A stretch of 64,000 bases of DNA from Emticicia oligotrophica DSM 17448 (lineage in GTDB: Bacteria; Bacteroidota; Bacteroidia; Cytophagales; Spirosomataceae). Numbering within the stretch: position 1 is the first letter of the stretch; every line of letters starts with the position of its first letter. Below the pieces are notes generated by a model, which was not told where the DNA came from, did not search any database, and saw nothing but the letters and a program-made list of their open reading frames with translations. Location of the stretch: the NCBI RefSeq assembly GCF_000263195.1, contig NC_018748.1:2294001-2358000 (forward strand). The letters run 5' to 3'. A program made the translations under genes and the position numbers. Below, one piece after another: positions 9,970 to 18,823 of this stretch.

Positions 9970-11538
9970 TCACCCAATTTCTATTTCATCTCCTAATTTA
10001 TTGAGGAAATGGAATTCAGTGATACCGATAGAAGAATCTTTGATAAGTTTTACCCATGTCTTATACTTCAAGAACCACTGCATTTGTTTAGAAATGATGC
10101 CTTCTCGGTAATAAGCATAGATAAATGGATGTAGCACAACACTGATACCTCTTTCGTTTTGTTTCGAGAGGATATAATCAAGGTTGTTTTCAATGACATC
10201 GGTTACTACAATACTTGCCTGAATCGAGCCCGTGCCACCGCAAGTAGGGCAGGTTTCACGAGTAACGATATTCATCTCTGGACGAACACGTTGGCGAGTA
10301 ATTTGTAATAAACCAAATTTAGAAATCGGAAGAATAGTATATTTTGAGCGGTCGCCCTTCATTTCTTCCTTAATAGCATCTTGAATGATACGGCGATTTT
10401 CGCTTTTCTTCATATCAATGAAGTCAACCACGATAATTCCACCCATATCACGCATGCGTAATTGTCTGGCAAGCTCCTTAGCGGCTTCTAAATTGACAGC
10501 CAAGGCAGTAGATTCTTGGTCTTCCTCCTGAGTTGATTTATTGCCACTATTTACATCAACTACGTGTAATGCTTCGGTATGCTCAATAATTAAATATCCA
10601 CCACTTGGTAAGCTCACTGAACGACCAAACAATGATTTGATTTGTTTTTCGATGCCGAATTGTTCGAAAAGTTTGTTTTTGCCCGTATGAAGCTTTAAGA
10701 TTTTTTCTTTATCTGGAGCAATCGTATGCAAGAAACTTTTAATTCCATCAAAGCTTTCCTTTGAATCAACGTAGATGTTATCAAAATCATCATTGAGCAT
10801 ATCACGCAAGATAGAAGACGCTCTATCCATCTCGCTAATGATGCGGTCACGAGGTTTAGCATCACGAAGAGCCTTCATTCCCGCTTCCCATTTTTCTACA
10901 CAAAACTCAATATCTCTGCTTAGTTCTTCCATGTCTTTGCCTTCAGCAACAGTTCTAACAATTACCGCAAAATTTTCAGGCTTCACCGATGACACCATTT
11001 TGTGTAATCGCTGACGCTCTTGTTTATTAGTAATTTTTTTAGAAATATTAACTGAATTGCCGAAAGGAACGAGTACCACATTACGGCCTGCAATTGAAAT
11101 ATCACAAGATAGACGCGGGCCTTTGGTAGAAATAGGCTCTTTTACAACCTGTACGAGTACGGGAGTATTTTTCGTAATTACATCATTGATTTTGCCAAAC
11201 TTCTCGATTTCTGGTTCCATCTTGAAGTTTTTTAGACGCAAATTTATTGGTCTTTTAGCAATGACATCCTTTACAAATTTATTGAGAGAATTGTACGAAA
11301 TGATTTCATTGTAGTGAAGAAAACCATCCTTATCATAGCCTACGTCAACAAAAGCAGCGTTGTTTCCTTGCACTACTTTTTTGACTACCCCCAAATAGAT
11401 GTCTCCGACGGCAAACTGATGTTCCGTCTCATCAAAGTGATATTCGATTAGCCTTTTATCTTGTACTAGGGCTATTCTATCACCTTTCTGTGTGGTACTG
11501 ATATATAATTCGTTACTCAAAGTATGAGATAGAATCAA
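9970..11538 (-). CDS. rng: Ribonuclease E/G family protein (RNase G)
   Basis: A 522-residue endoribonuclease that processes rRNA and starts mRNA decay. An S1 RNA-binding domain lies near the N-terminus (FAVGDIYLGVVKKVVQGNNAAFVDVGYDKDGFL split around it, about 40-130). The catalytic region includes MRDMGGIIVVDFIDM, whose Asp residues hold the metal, and the CPTCGGTG zinc-link motif follows. The long C-terminal scaffold of RNase E is absent, so this is the RNase G type normal in Bacteroidota. The start may be Met1 or slightly inside; SNELYISTTQ is the usual beginning of the family. It lies 105 bp downstream of the 29-aa ribosomal-type gene. Confidence 0.95.
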   Translation of the reverse strand: MILSHTLSNELYISTTQKGDRIALVQDKRLIEYHFDETEHQFAVGDIYLGVVKKVVQGNNAAFVDVGYDKDGFLHYNEIISYNSLNKFVKDVIAKRPINLRLKNFKMEPEIEKFGKINDVITKNTPVLVQVVKEPISTKGPRLSCDISIAGRNVVLVPFGNSVNISKKITNKQERQRLHKMVSSVKPENFAVIVRTVAEGKDMEELSRDIEFCVEKWEAGMKALRDAKPRDRIISEMDRASSILRDMLNDDFDNIYVDSKESFDGIKSFLHTIAPDKEKILKLHTGKNKLFEQFGIEKQIKSLFGRSVSLPSGGYLIIEHTEALHVVDVNSGNKSTQEEDQESTALAVNLEAAKELARQLRMRDMGGIIVVDFIDMKKSENRRIIQDAIKEEMKGDRSKYTILPISKFGLLQITRQRVRPEMNIVTRETCPTCGGTGSIQASIVVTDVIENNLDYILSKQNERGISVVLHPFIYAYYREGIISKQMQWFLKYKTWVKLIKDSSIGITEFHFLNKLGDEIEIG

Positions 11539-11580
11539 GAGGTTAGACGAATGATTAAAGTTTTATGACTATGAAAAGGG

Positions 11581-11634
11581 AGGATTAATAGTTTGGCTGC
11601 TTGATTGGGTTCAAACTTGGAAACTATTAATCCT
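11581..11634 (-). terminator. Hairpin between the 29-aa gene and rng
   Basis: A perfect 14-bp inverted repeat, AGGATTAATAGTTT (11581-11594) and AAACTATTAATCCT (11621-11634), with a 26-base loop. On the minus strand it starts 9 bp after the small gene's stop and ends 42 bp before rng, followed by CCCTTTT. It may be a terminator or attenuator that sets the ratio of the two genes. Confidence 0.55.
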
Positions 11635-11643
11635 TAAGAAAAA

Positions 11644-11733
11644 TTATTTTTTCTTGTGACGGTTTTTTCTAAGACGCTTCTTTCTTTTGTGCGTAGCCAT
11701 TTTGTGGCCTTTTCTTTTTTTTCCGCAAGGCAT
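11644..11733 (-). CDS. 29-residue basic ribosome-associated protein (AURKAIP1/COX24-like)
   Basis: A short gene encoding MPCGKKRKGHKMATHKRK followed by KRLRKNRHKKK, 29 residues of which more than half are Lys or Arg. Small proteins of this pattern occur widely in Bacteroidota and resemble the COX24/mS38-type C-terminal domain, related to the small ribosomal proteins bS22/mS38. Ribosome binding is inferred from that likeness and the composition. A clear TTTG-N20-TATCTTTG promoter lies 151 bp upstream. It sits directly upstream of rng, with a hairpin between them. Confidence 0.8.
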   Translation of the reverse strand: MPCGKKRKGHKMATHKRKKRLRKNRHKKK

Positions 11734-11883
11734 AATAGTAATTGATTAAATCCTCCAGTTCCCTAAGAAAAAGAAGGCGGTAAAAAAATATTTATATTCA
11801 TTTTCCTCTAAACTTAGAGGATTTTCACATTTTCTTTTCTCTAAAGTCCCCCTTTTGGACTTATGGGCATCTTTATCGAACCG

Positions 11884-11915
11884 CAAAGATAATAAATTAT
11901 TTTATACTCTCCAAA
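11884..11915 (-). promoter_or_regulatory. Bacteroidota-type promoter for the 29-aa gene
   Basis: On the minus strand: -33 TTTG (11912-11915), a 20-bp spacer, and -7 TATCTTTG (11884-11891). This fits the TTTG / TAnnTTTG consensus of the Bacteroidota primary sigma factor. The -33 box lies inside the last codons of the TPR gene. The predicted leader is about 145 nt. Confidence 0.6.
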
Positions 11916-12736
11916 GCCTTGTTCACTTCTTCTACCAAAGTAGGCTCTTTCACTTTTTTCTTTAAATCTTCAAAAATCGTGCGGGCTTGTGCCTTTTCAC
12001 CTAATTCTATTAAACTATAGCCCAAACCCAACAAGGCATTGAGATTATTGGGATTGATACGAATGGCTTGTTTGAAGCGGTCAGCGGCTTTGGCATATTG
12101 ACCCGATTGCATTGAGAGTACCCCCAAATTCATAATGGCTGGCTCGAAATTGGGTTCTTCCGTAATTACCTCACGAAGCATCATGATGGCCTGCATAGGC
12201 GAGTCAGACTGCACGTAAGTCATGGCCAAATTAGTTTTAGCTTGTAGCTGACGTGGGTTTTTCTCTAAAACTTTTTGGTAGCAAGCACGTGTCTTTTCGG
12301 TGAAACTCTGTACGTTTTCTTGACGAAGAGCAAGCGTAAATGCTTGATAATAAGTATCTCCAGCACGCATCCAATTTTCTGTTGTTGGATTGGCCAACGC
12401 AATTTTCTCTGCATAAACGGCGGCACTATCAAAGCGGTTTGCATTTACATAAAGCTCTGCAATTTGCTCATAGATAGCATTTTTATCGCTGGCCGATGAA
12501 AGTTTTTGTTGAAGTGCTGTTAATTGTTTTTGTTGTTCGGCCGAAAGTTTTGGAGCTTGAGATGCTTCTTCTTCATGGCCGTGGCCATCGTCTTCAGGTT
12601 TTGAAGCAGGCTTATTTTCTGCTACTTTATCTCGGTTGGCTTTGGCTTCGTCTTTTACGACTACCTTCGGGCGAGAATAAAGAAAGCCCGTCAGGGCTAC
12701 CGCAACAACAATCAGAATAATGAAGGGTCGTTTCAT
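11897..12736 (-). CDS. Membrane-anchored TPR protein
   Basis: A 279-residue protein. Residues 5-20 form one membrane anchor (FIILIVVAVALTGFLY), followed by a charged Lys/Glu/Ala linker with a GHGHEEE patch (about 51-57) and then tetratricopeptide repeats from about 80 to the end. The last repeats are clear: EPAIMNLGVLSMQSGQYAKAADRF and NALLGLGYSLIELGEKAQA (with PNN between). TPRs mediate protein-protein contacts; no partner can be named. It lies 98 bp downstream of the HU gene, with a hairpin between them. Location is probably periplasmic, tethered to the inner membrane. Confidence 0.85.
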   Translation of the reverse strand: MKRPFIILIVVAVALTGFLYSRPKVVVKDEAKANRDKVAENKPASKPEDDGHGHEEEASQAPKLSAEQQKQLTALQQKLSSASDKNAIYEQIAELYVNANRFDSAAVYAEKIALANPTTENWMRAGDTYYQAFTLALRQENVQSFTEKTRACYQKVLEKNPRQLQAKTNLAMTYVQSDSPMQAIMMLREVITEEPNFEPAIMNLGVLSMQSGQYAKAADRFKQAIRINPNNLNALLGLGYSLIELGEKAQARTIFEDLKKKVKEPTLVEEVNKALESIK

Positions 12737-12768
12737 GTTTTTGGAGGATTGTTATACCCTTAAATGAC

Positions 12769-12799
12769 ATCATGGATAGTCTGCATGACTATCCATGAT
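12769..12799 (-). terminator. Hairpin between the HU gene and the TPR gene
   Basis: A perfect 13-bp stem, ATCATGGATAGTC (12769-12781) and GACTATCCATGAT (12787-12799), with loop TGCAT. It starts 35 bp after the HU stop codon on the minus strand. No strong T-run follows, so it may be an mRNA-stabilising or partial terminator structure. Confidence 0.5.
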
Positions 12800-12833
12800 A
12801 TATCTTGAGGTAAGCATCAAGAGATTTTTAGCA

Positions 12834-13118
12834 TTATTTTACCGATGCTTTTACTTGTTCAGTAAATTCTTTCGATGGTTTAAAACCAGGTACTGAATGA
12901 GCTGGAACCATTACGGTTGTTTTAGCCGAAATATTACGAGCTTTTTTTGCAGCTCTGTGTTTATTTACGAAGCTTCCGAAACCTCTCACATAAACTGCAT
13001 CGCCTTTAGCTAATGTGTCTTTAACGATTTCAAAAAAAGATTCAATTGTTGTGGATACACTCGCTTTGTCCACGCCAGTTTTGTCGGCAATTGCAACGAT
13101 AACTTCTGCTTTAGTCAC
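12834..13118 (-). CDS. HU/IHF-family DNA-binding protein
   Basis: A 94-residue nucleoid protein of normal HU length. It has the N-terminal helical dimer region (MTKAEVIVAIADKTGVDKA), then VYVRGFGSFVNKHRAAKKARNI, which forms the start of the DNA-gripping arms, and VPGFKPSKEF near the end, the usual HU C-terminal motif. It bends DNA and compacts the chromosome as a homodimer or heterodimer. A TTTG-N21-TATCTTTG promoter lies about 137 bp upstream of the start. Confidence 0.95.
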   Translation of the reverse strand: MTKAEVIVAIADKTGVDKASVSTTIESFFEIVKDTLAKGDAVYVRGFGSFVNKHRAAKKARNISAKTTVMVPAHSVPGFKPSKEFTEQVKASVK

Positions 13119-13254
13119 GATTAAAACGTTTATTAAGATTATAAATTAACTTTCTATTTGTATCAAATAAATACTACAACTTTTACACCCCAATTTATGT
13201 TTACAAGCAATTCAATTTGATACATCCAAACTCTTTGGTTTGATTTTGGGTTTG

Positions 13255-13287
13255 CAAAGATAGCGGATTAAAAGAGATTCTGCCAAA
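13255..13287 (-). promoter_or_regulatory. Bacteroidota-type promoter for the HU gene
   Basis: On the minus strand: -33 TTTG (13284-13287), a 21-bp spacer, and -7 TATCTTTG (13255-13262). The -7 box is identical to the one before the 29-aa gene. The 5' leader would be about 130 nt. Confidence 0.55.
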
Positions 13288-13408
13288 AAGAATCAAATAT
13301 TTTTTTTGTAATTACTTAATAGTTAGTGAGTTACATTAAATAGCCTACTTTTAATGCCATCATTGCCAATTATATATAGTATATTTTAATTCAAAACCAT
13401 ATAAAAAT

Positions 13409-14455
13409 TTGGAAAGGAGCAGTTTCTCAGAAAAATTAATAGGTTGGTACAGCCAAAACAAGCGAAATCTACCGTGGAGAAATACCAAAAATCCGTATTT
13501 GATTTGGCTATCAGAGGTAATATTGCAACAAACACGAGTAGTTCAGGGTTTACCTTACTACGAAAAATTTGCAGAAAAATATCCGACAGTAGTTGATTTA
13601 GCTAATGCTGATGAACAAGAAGTACTAAGGCTTTGGCAAGGGCTTGGGTATTATTCGAGGGCAAGAAATATGCACACAACGGCTAAAATTATTGTTGCAA
13701 AATGTAATGGCGTTTTTCCGAATAATTACCATGATTTACTTAAACTAAAAGGTATTGGACCTTATACCGCAGCTGCTATTGCTTCGTTTGCTTTCGATGA
13801 GCGAGTGGCGGTGGTTGATGGAAATGTCTTTAGGGTCTTGGCAAGGGTTTTTGGAATAGAAACCGATATTGCGAGTCATGAAGCTAAAAAGATTTTTGGC
13901 GAATTAGCTAATGAGTTGATTTCGGTAAAAAATCCGAGTACGCATAATCAGGCAATTATGGAGTTTGGGGCTACGCATTGTACGCCTGCGAATCCTGACT
14001 GTATGTTTTGCATTTTTGCAGATAGCTGCGTGGCGAATGCTACTGGAAAGCAGCAGATTTTGCCTATAAAGTCGAAAAAAGTAAAAGTGAAAAATCGTTA
14101 TTTCGATTATTTCATGATTGAACAAGACGGCAAAGTTTTGATGCGTCAGCGTTTAGGCGGTGATATTTGGGCGGGGCTTTATGATTTTTATTTGCTTGAA
14201 AATGAAGAAAGCTTAATTGATTTAGAGGATATTAAAGATACTTTCGTACAAAATATTTTAAAAAGTGGAATGATAAAGTCTTCCTCTGAACCTATGAAGC
14301 ATATTCTTACTCACCAAAGAATTGAGGCGAGATTTTGGCATGTTGTAGCAAATATAAAAGAAACACTACCGCAGGGTTTTGAGTTTTACTCAAAGGATGA
14401 AATAGAAAATTTACCTAAACCAATTTTGATTGACAACTATCTGAAAAACAGATAA
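13409..14455 (+). CDS. mutY: A/G-specific adenine glycosylase MutY
   Basis: A 348-residue base-excision enzyme that removes adenine paired with 8-oxoguanine. Catalytic Glu36 is in WLSEVILQQTRV; the helix-hairpin-helix LKGIGPYTAAAI is followed by catalytic Asp137 (VVDGNVFRVL). The [4Fe-4S] ligands are Cys191, Cys198, Cys201 and Cys207 (C-x6-C-x2-C-x5-C). The C-terminal 120 residues form the NUDIX-like domain that recognises 8-oxoG. The start codon is TTG: there is no nearby in-frame ATG upstream, and SSFSEKLIGWYSQNKRNLPWR is the expected family start. It lies 110 bp before ssb on the same strand. Confidence 0.95.
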   Translation: MERSSFSEKLIGWYSQNKRNLPWRNTKNPYLIWLSEVILQQTRVVQGLPYYEKFAEKYPTVVDLANADEQEVLRLWQGLGYYSRARNMHTTAKIIVAKCNGVFPNNYHDLLKLKGIGPYTAAAIASFAFDERVAVVDGNVFRVLARVFGIETDIASHEAKKIFGELANELISVKNPSTHNQAIMEFGATHCTPANPDCMFCIFADSCVANATGKQQILPIKSKKVKVKNRYFDYFMIEQDGKVLMRQRLGGDIWAGLYDFYLLENEESLIDLEDIKDTFVQNILKSGMIKSSSEPMKHILTHQRIEARFWHVVANIKETLPQGFEFYSKDEIENLPKPILIDNYLKNR

Positions 14456-14565
14456 TTTCATCAGAAAATTAATTGGTTAATCGTTACCTTTTTTATAAAT
14501 TTACGTAGATAAGGAGGATTATAAAAACAAGATTTATATTAAACATTTTCAAAAAATATATACCA

Positions 14566-15039
14566 ATGGCTGGAGTAAACAAAGTGATTTTATTGGGTAA
14601 TTTGGGCTCAGACCCCGAAGTTCGCACCCTTCCGAGTGGGGGTAAAGTAGTAACTTTTAGTATCGCTACTTCTGAAAGTTATAATAATAAAAACGGCGAA
14701 CGTGTAGAACAAACTGAGTGGCACAGAATTGAACTATGGGATAACCTAGCAAATATTGCCGAACAATACTTGAAAAAAGGTGATACCGCCTATGTGGAAG
14801 GACGAATTAGAAGTGAAAAATGGACGGATAAAGATGGTATTGAGCGTACAACTGTAAAGATTAGAGGAAATGCCTTACAATTAGTAGGTGGACGCCGTGG
14901 TGATGCTGCTGCCGATTCAGGTGGACAATCATATAGTAGCGGTAGCAGCAGTTCTAATAACTATGCTCCTAAATCAGCTCCAGTACCAACACCTCCGCCA
15001 GTAGAAATGGCAGGTGGCGATGATGATTTGCCATTCTAA
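14566..15039 (+). CDS. ssb: Single-stranded DNA-binding protein
   Basis: A 157-residue protein with an OB-fold (about 1-108) beginning MAGVNKVILLGNLGSDPEVR and containing WHRIELWDNLANIAEQYLKKG. A Gly/Ser/Pro linker leads to the acidic tip DDDLPF, which recruits partner repair and replication proteins. Length and layout are those of the chromosomal SSB. A GGAGG at 14513-14517 is about 50 bp upstream, too far to be the ribosome-binding site. It follows mutY and converges on uvrB. Confidence 0.97.
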   Translation: MAGVNKVILLGNLGSDPEVRTLPSGGKVVTFSIATSESYNNKNGERVEQTEWHRIELWDNLANIAEQYLKKGDTAYVEGRIRSEKWTDKDGIERTTVKIRGNALQLVGGRRGDAAADSGGQSYSSGSSSSNNYAPKSAPVPTPPPVEMAGGDDDLPF

Positions 15040-15075
15040 AGATTTCCCCCGCTTTTAAAGAAACACAAAAGCCTG

Positions 15076-15105
15076 AAAGCACTCCTTTTTATTGAGGAGT
15101 GCTTT
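15076..15105. terminator. Terminator between ssb and uvrB
   Basis: Arms AAAGCACTCCT (15076-15086) and AGGAGTGCTTT (15095-15105) are perfect, followed by TAATTTTTT on the plus strand. The structure overlaps the last codons and stop of uvrB, which comes from the opposite side. Confidence 0.85.
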
Positions 15106-17113
15106 TAATTTTTTCACGCAATTGCACAATTTCGTCTCTGTATCGAGCAGCTTCCAAGAAATCGAGGTCTTTGGCGGCACGTTCCATTTTTCGTTGCGTT
15201 TCTTCAATCAGTTTTTCGAGTTGAGGTTTGCTCATATAGCCAACAATTGGGTCGGCCGCAATTTGTACCTCAGGCTCCATATAATACATTTTGGTTGTAG
15301 CTTTGCTATCGGCAATCGAGGTTTGTTCCATAATGGCTTCTTTCGATTTCAAAATAGTTTTCGGTACAATTCCGTGGTCGGCATTATATTCCATTTGAAT
15401 AGCTCGGCGTCGATTGGTTTCGTCAATGGCTTTCTGCATTGAACCCGTAATGGTATCAGCATACATCAAAACTTTACCATTTTCATTACGAGCTGCACGA
15501 CCAATGGTTTGAATCAAAGAACGAATATCACGTAAGAAACCTTCTTTATCAGCATCCATAATGGCTACAAGCGAAACCTCAGGTAAATCAAGGCCTTCAC
15601 GCAAAAGGTTTACTCCAACCAAAACATCAAAAACGCCTAAACGAAGTTCACGCAAGATTTCTACACGGTCGAAAGTTTTTACTTCTGAGTGAATATATCG
15701 GCCTTTGATACCTACTTTATCGAGGTATTTACTTAATTCTTCGGCCATACGTTTGGTTAGCGTCGTGATAAGCACACGCTCTTTTCGTTGCACACGTAGG
15801 TGAATTTCCTCAAGTAAATCATCAATTTGATTAATACTCGGACGTACCTCGATTTCGGGGTCAAGAAGACCAGTTGGACGAATGATTTGTTCGACAATTA
15901 CGCCTTCACTTCTACGAATCTCATAGTCGGCTGGTGTGGCACTCACATAAATGGTTTGCCCCACCAAATCTTCAAATTCTTGAAATTTGAGTGGTCGATT
16001 ATCCATCGCTGAAGGCAAACGGAAACCATATTCTACTAAAGATTCCTTGCGGGAGCGGTCGCCGCCCCACATGGCTCTAATTTGTGGCATTGATACGTGA
16101 CTTTCATCGACAATCATTACGTAGTCTTCCGGAAAATAATCTAATAAACAGAATGGCCTTTGACCGGGGTTACGATTATCAAAATAGCGAGAGTAATTTT
16201 CAATACCTGAGCAATAACCCAATTCTCGCATCATTTCAAGGTCGAATTCTGTGCGTTCTTGAATACGTTGGGCTTCAAGTAAACGGCCATCAGATTCGAA
16301 ATACTTTACTTGTTTTACCAATTCATCTTGAATTTGATGAATGGCATTATTCATGACATCTCTACCCGTTACAAATAAATTTGCTGGGAAAATAGCTACT
16401 TGTTTTTCTGAACTTAACTTCTTGCCATTTGAAGGGTCGATACGTTGAATTTCCTCTATTTCATCACCAAAGAAAATAAATCTAAACGCAAAATCGGCGT
16501 AGCTTGGGTAAAGGTCAACAGTATCGCCTTTTACTCTAAAATTTCCACGCAAAAAATCACCTTCTGTACGAGAATACAAAATTTCAACTAAACGATAAAG
16601 AAATTGATTGCGACTAATGATTTGCCCTACACCTACTTGCATGATACTACGCTTCATTTCTATTGGATTTCCTGCACCATAAATACAAGAAACTGAGGCC
16701 ACAACAACCACATCTCTTCGGCCCGACATCAATGAAGAAACTGCCGAGAGTCTTAGTTTATCAATTTCTTCATTAATTAAAAGGTCTTTTTCTATATATG
16801 TATTGGTGGTGGCAATATAAGCTTCTGGTTGGTAGTAATCATAATAAGAAATGAAGTATTCTACTGCATTATCAGGAAAAAAGCCTTTAAATTCGCCATA
16901 AAGCTGAGCTGCCAAGGTTTTGTTATGACTTAAAATAAGTACAGGTCGATCAAGTTGTGCAATAACATTGGCTACCGTAAAGGTTTTTCCTGAACCCGTA
17001 ACGCCAAGAAGTACTTGTGAGCGTTCGCCACGTTTGATACCATCTACGAGTTTGGCAATTGCCTGCGGTTGGTCGCCCGTAGGTTTGTATTCAGATGTTA
17101 GCTTATATTGCAT
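15089..17113 (-). CDS. uvrB: Excinuclease ABC subunit B
   Basis: A 674-residue nucleotide-excision-repair helicase-like subunit that verifies damage after UvrA and recruits UvrC. Walker A is LLGVTGSGKTFTVA (about 36-48), followed by the YYQPEAYI damage-probing hairpin region, the DESH box, and the conserved GVNLLREGLDLPEV and QTIGRAARN motifs. The C-terminal UVR motif (YRDEIVQLREKI), which contacts UvrC, is present. Length is full. It is monocistronic and convergent with ssb. Confidence 0.98.
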   Translation of the reverse strand: MQYKLTSEYKPTGDQPQAIAKLVDGIKRGERSQVLLGVTGSGKTFTVANVIAQLDRPVLILSHNKTLAAQLYGEFKGFFPDNAVEYFISYYDYYQPEAYIATTNTYIEKDLLINEEIDKLRLSAVSSLMSGRRDVVVVASVSCIYGAGNPIEMKRSIMQVGVGQIISRNQFLYRLVEILYSRTEGDFLRGNFRVKGDTVDLYPSYADFAFRFIFFGDEIEEIQRIDPSNGKKLSSEKQVAIFPANLFVTGRDVMNNAIHQIQDELVKQVKYFESDGRLLEAQRIQERTEFDLEMMRELGYCSGIENYSRYFDNRNPGQRPFCLLDYFPEDYVMIVDESHVSMPQIRAMWGGDRSRKESLVEYGFRLPSAMDNRPLKFQEFEDLVGQTIYVSATPADYEIRRSEGVIVEQIIRPTGLLDPEIEVRPSINQIDDLLEEIHLRVQRKERVLITTLTKRMAEELSKYLDKVGIKGRYIHSEVKTFDRVEILRELRLGVFDVLVGVNLLREGLDLPEVSLVAIMDADKEGFLRDIRSLIQTIGRAARNENGKVLMYADTITGSMQKAIDETNRRRAIQMEYNADHGIVPKTILKSKEAIMEQTSIADSKATTKMYYMEPEVQIAADPIVGYMSKPQLEKLIEETQRKMERAAKDLDFLEAARYRDEIVQLREKIKSTPQ

Positions 17114-17234
17114 AATTTTGAGTAGGAGATGAGAATAGCTTATCTTTAGTTAAACACCATTTTCATAGATAGAGTTTCTTGTCTTTAAAGAAAAAAGTTA
17201 ATTTCACCCCTTCATTTCAATGCCCCCTATTTCC

Positions 17235-18749
17235 ATGAAAAAAATATTCCTCATTTTAAGCTTATACGCACAAATTACCTTCGCTCAAAAACTAAACATT
17301 GATGCCCAAACTACCTTTCAAACCATGCACAGTTTTGGTGCTTCTGATTGTTGGTCGATTCAAATGGTTGGCAAAAATTATCCTTTAGCCAAACGAGAAA
17401 AAATAGCCGATTTATTATTTAGTAAAGAATTAGATAAAAATGGAAATCCGAAGGGAATTGGTCTTTCGATGTGGCGATTTAATGTTGGGGCAGGAAGCAC
17501 AGAACAAGGAATTGATAGTAAGATTACGAATGAGTGGCGAAGAGCCGAATGTTTTCTGGAAAACGGACAATACAACTGGAATAAACAACAAGGTCAGCAA
17601 TGGTTTTTGGAAGCAGCCAAGCGTAGAGGCGTAGATTATACGCTGGGTTTTCTGAATTCTGCTCCCGTTTCGATGACCAAAAATGGTTTGGCTATTGGGA
17701 GTGGCAAGTTGGGAGAATGGAATTTTGATAAAACAAAAATTGATAATTTCACTGATTTTCTGACCAAGGTTTCGGAGAAATTTAAGTTCGACTACATTAG
17801 CCCATTTAATGAACCACAATGGGATTGGGGGCCTAAATCTAAATCGGGGTTTGGCTCGCAAGAAGGTACGCCTATCAACAATGATGATTTGGCTTGGGCA
17901 GTAAGAAAATTGAATTTAAAGCTAAATGAAAGTAAACTCAAAACTAAAATTGTTCTGACAGAAGGTGCACAGATAGATTATTTATATAAGTCAAATACCA
18001 ATAGAAGTTCGTTTGGGCAAGATAATCAGATAGAAGATTTTTTCTTGGAAACAAGCAAAAACTACCTTGGAAATTTAAACTCGGTTGAAAAAATTATCTG
18101 TGGGCACAGTTATTTTACCACTTCGCCCACCAAAGAACTGATTAGTAAACGCCAAGAATTATCGGCTAAAATTCAGCAACAAAAAATCAATTATTGGCAA
18201 TCGGAATATTGTGTTTTAGGCGATAATGCTGGTGAAATAGAAGGAGGAGGGCAAGATTTAAGCATGAAAACTGCACTTTATGTAGCCAAAGTTATTCATG
18301 CTGATTTGGTGTATGCCAATGCTTCGGCTTGGCATTGGTGGCTTTCGGTGAGTGCCAATGATTATAAAGATGGGTTGATTTACGTTTCAAACAATGGTGT
18401 GAAAGATGAAAACGATTCGAATAAGTTTGATGGCGAAGTTTATGAGTCGAAGTTGCTTTGGGCATTGGGTAATTTTTCAAGATTTATTAGACCTCAAATG
18501 CAGCGAATAAAAGTTGAAATAGAAAATAAAGATTTGATGGTTTCGGGCTTTAAGAATGACAAACAGATGATTATTGTAGTGGTTAATGCTTCTCAAAATC
18601 AACAAATTGAATTACCCAATTTACCTAAAAATCGAAAAATAGATGCTTATATTACTTCTAAAGATAAGAATTTAGCTCATAGCCAATTAAAAGATAAAAC
18701 GATTGAAATACCCGCAGAATCGGTGGTTACTTTGGTGATGAACTTATGA
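17235..18749 (+). CDS. Secreted glycoside hydrolase, family 30-like
   Basis: A 504-residue secreted TIM-barrel glycosidase with a C-terminal beta-domain. I start it at 17235 (MKKIFLILSLYAQITFAQ, a good signal peptide) rather than at the ATG 15 bases upstream. MHSFGASDCW near the mature start, NEP in YISPFNEPQWDWG (acid/base Glu193) and a later nucleophile Glu324 (NYWQSEYCVLGD) fit the GH30 layout. The nearest described activities for such sequences are endo-beta-1,6-galactanase-like, but this is inference. A GH43-type enzyme and an esterase lie just downstream on the opposite strand, suggesting shared work on plant or algal polysaccharide. Confidence 0.85.
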   Translation: MKKIFLILSLYAQITFAQKLNIDAQTTFQTMHSFGASDCWSIQMVGKNYPLAKREKIADLLFSKELDKNGNPKGIGLSMWRFNVGAGSTEQGIDSKITNEWRRAECFLENGQYNWNKQQGQQWFLEAAKRRGVDYTLGFLNSAPVSMTKNGLAIGSGKLGEWNFDKTKIDNFTDFLTKVSEKFKFDYISPFNEPQWDWGPKSKSGFGSQEGTPINNDDLAWAVRKLNLKLNESKLKTKIVLTEGAQIDYLYKSNTNRSSFGQDNQIEDFFLETSKNYLGNLNSVEKIICGHSYFTTSPTKELISKRQELSAKIQQQKINYWQSEYCVLGDNAGEIEGGGQDLSMKTALYVAKVIHADLVYANASAWHWWLSVSANDYKDGLIYVSNNGVKDENDSNKFDGEVYESKLLWALGNFSRFIRPQMQRIKVEIENKDLMVSGFKNDKQMIIVVVNASQNQQIELPNLPKNRKIDAYITSKDKNLAHSQLKDKTIEIPAESVVTLVMNL

Positions 18750-18769
18750 TTTTGAAAATTTAGTGTAAA

Positions 18770-18802
18770 AAAAATTTAGCCACGAAACATGACTAAATTT
18801 TT
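18770..18802. terminator. AT-rich hairpin between convergent genes
   Basis: Arms AAAAATTTAG (18770-18779) and CTAAATTTTT (18793-18802) are perfect but low in GC. It lies between the ends of the GH30-like gene and the lipocalin-like gene and is a weak bidirectional terminator candidate. Confidence 0.4.
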
Positions 18803-18823
18803 AAGCATTTTATTCAACCTAAT

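Noticed and set aside
14511-14517. AAGGAGG as the ribosome-binding site of ssb
   Set aside because: It is about 50 bp upstream of the start codon, too far, and there is no start codon at proper spacing.
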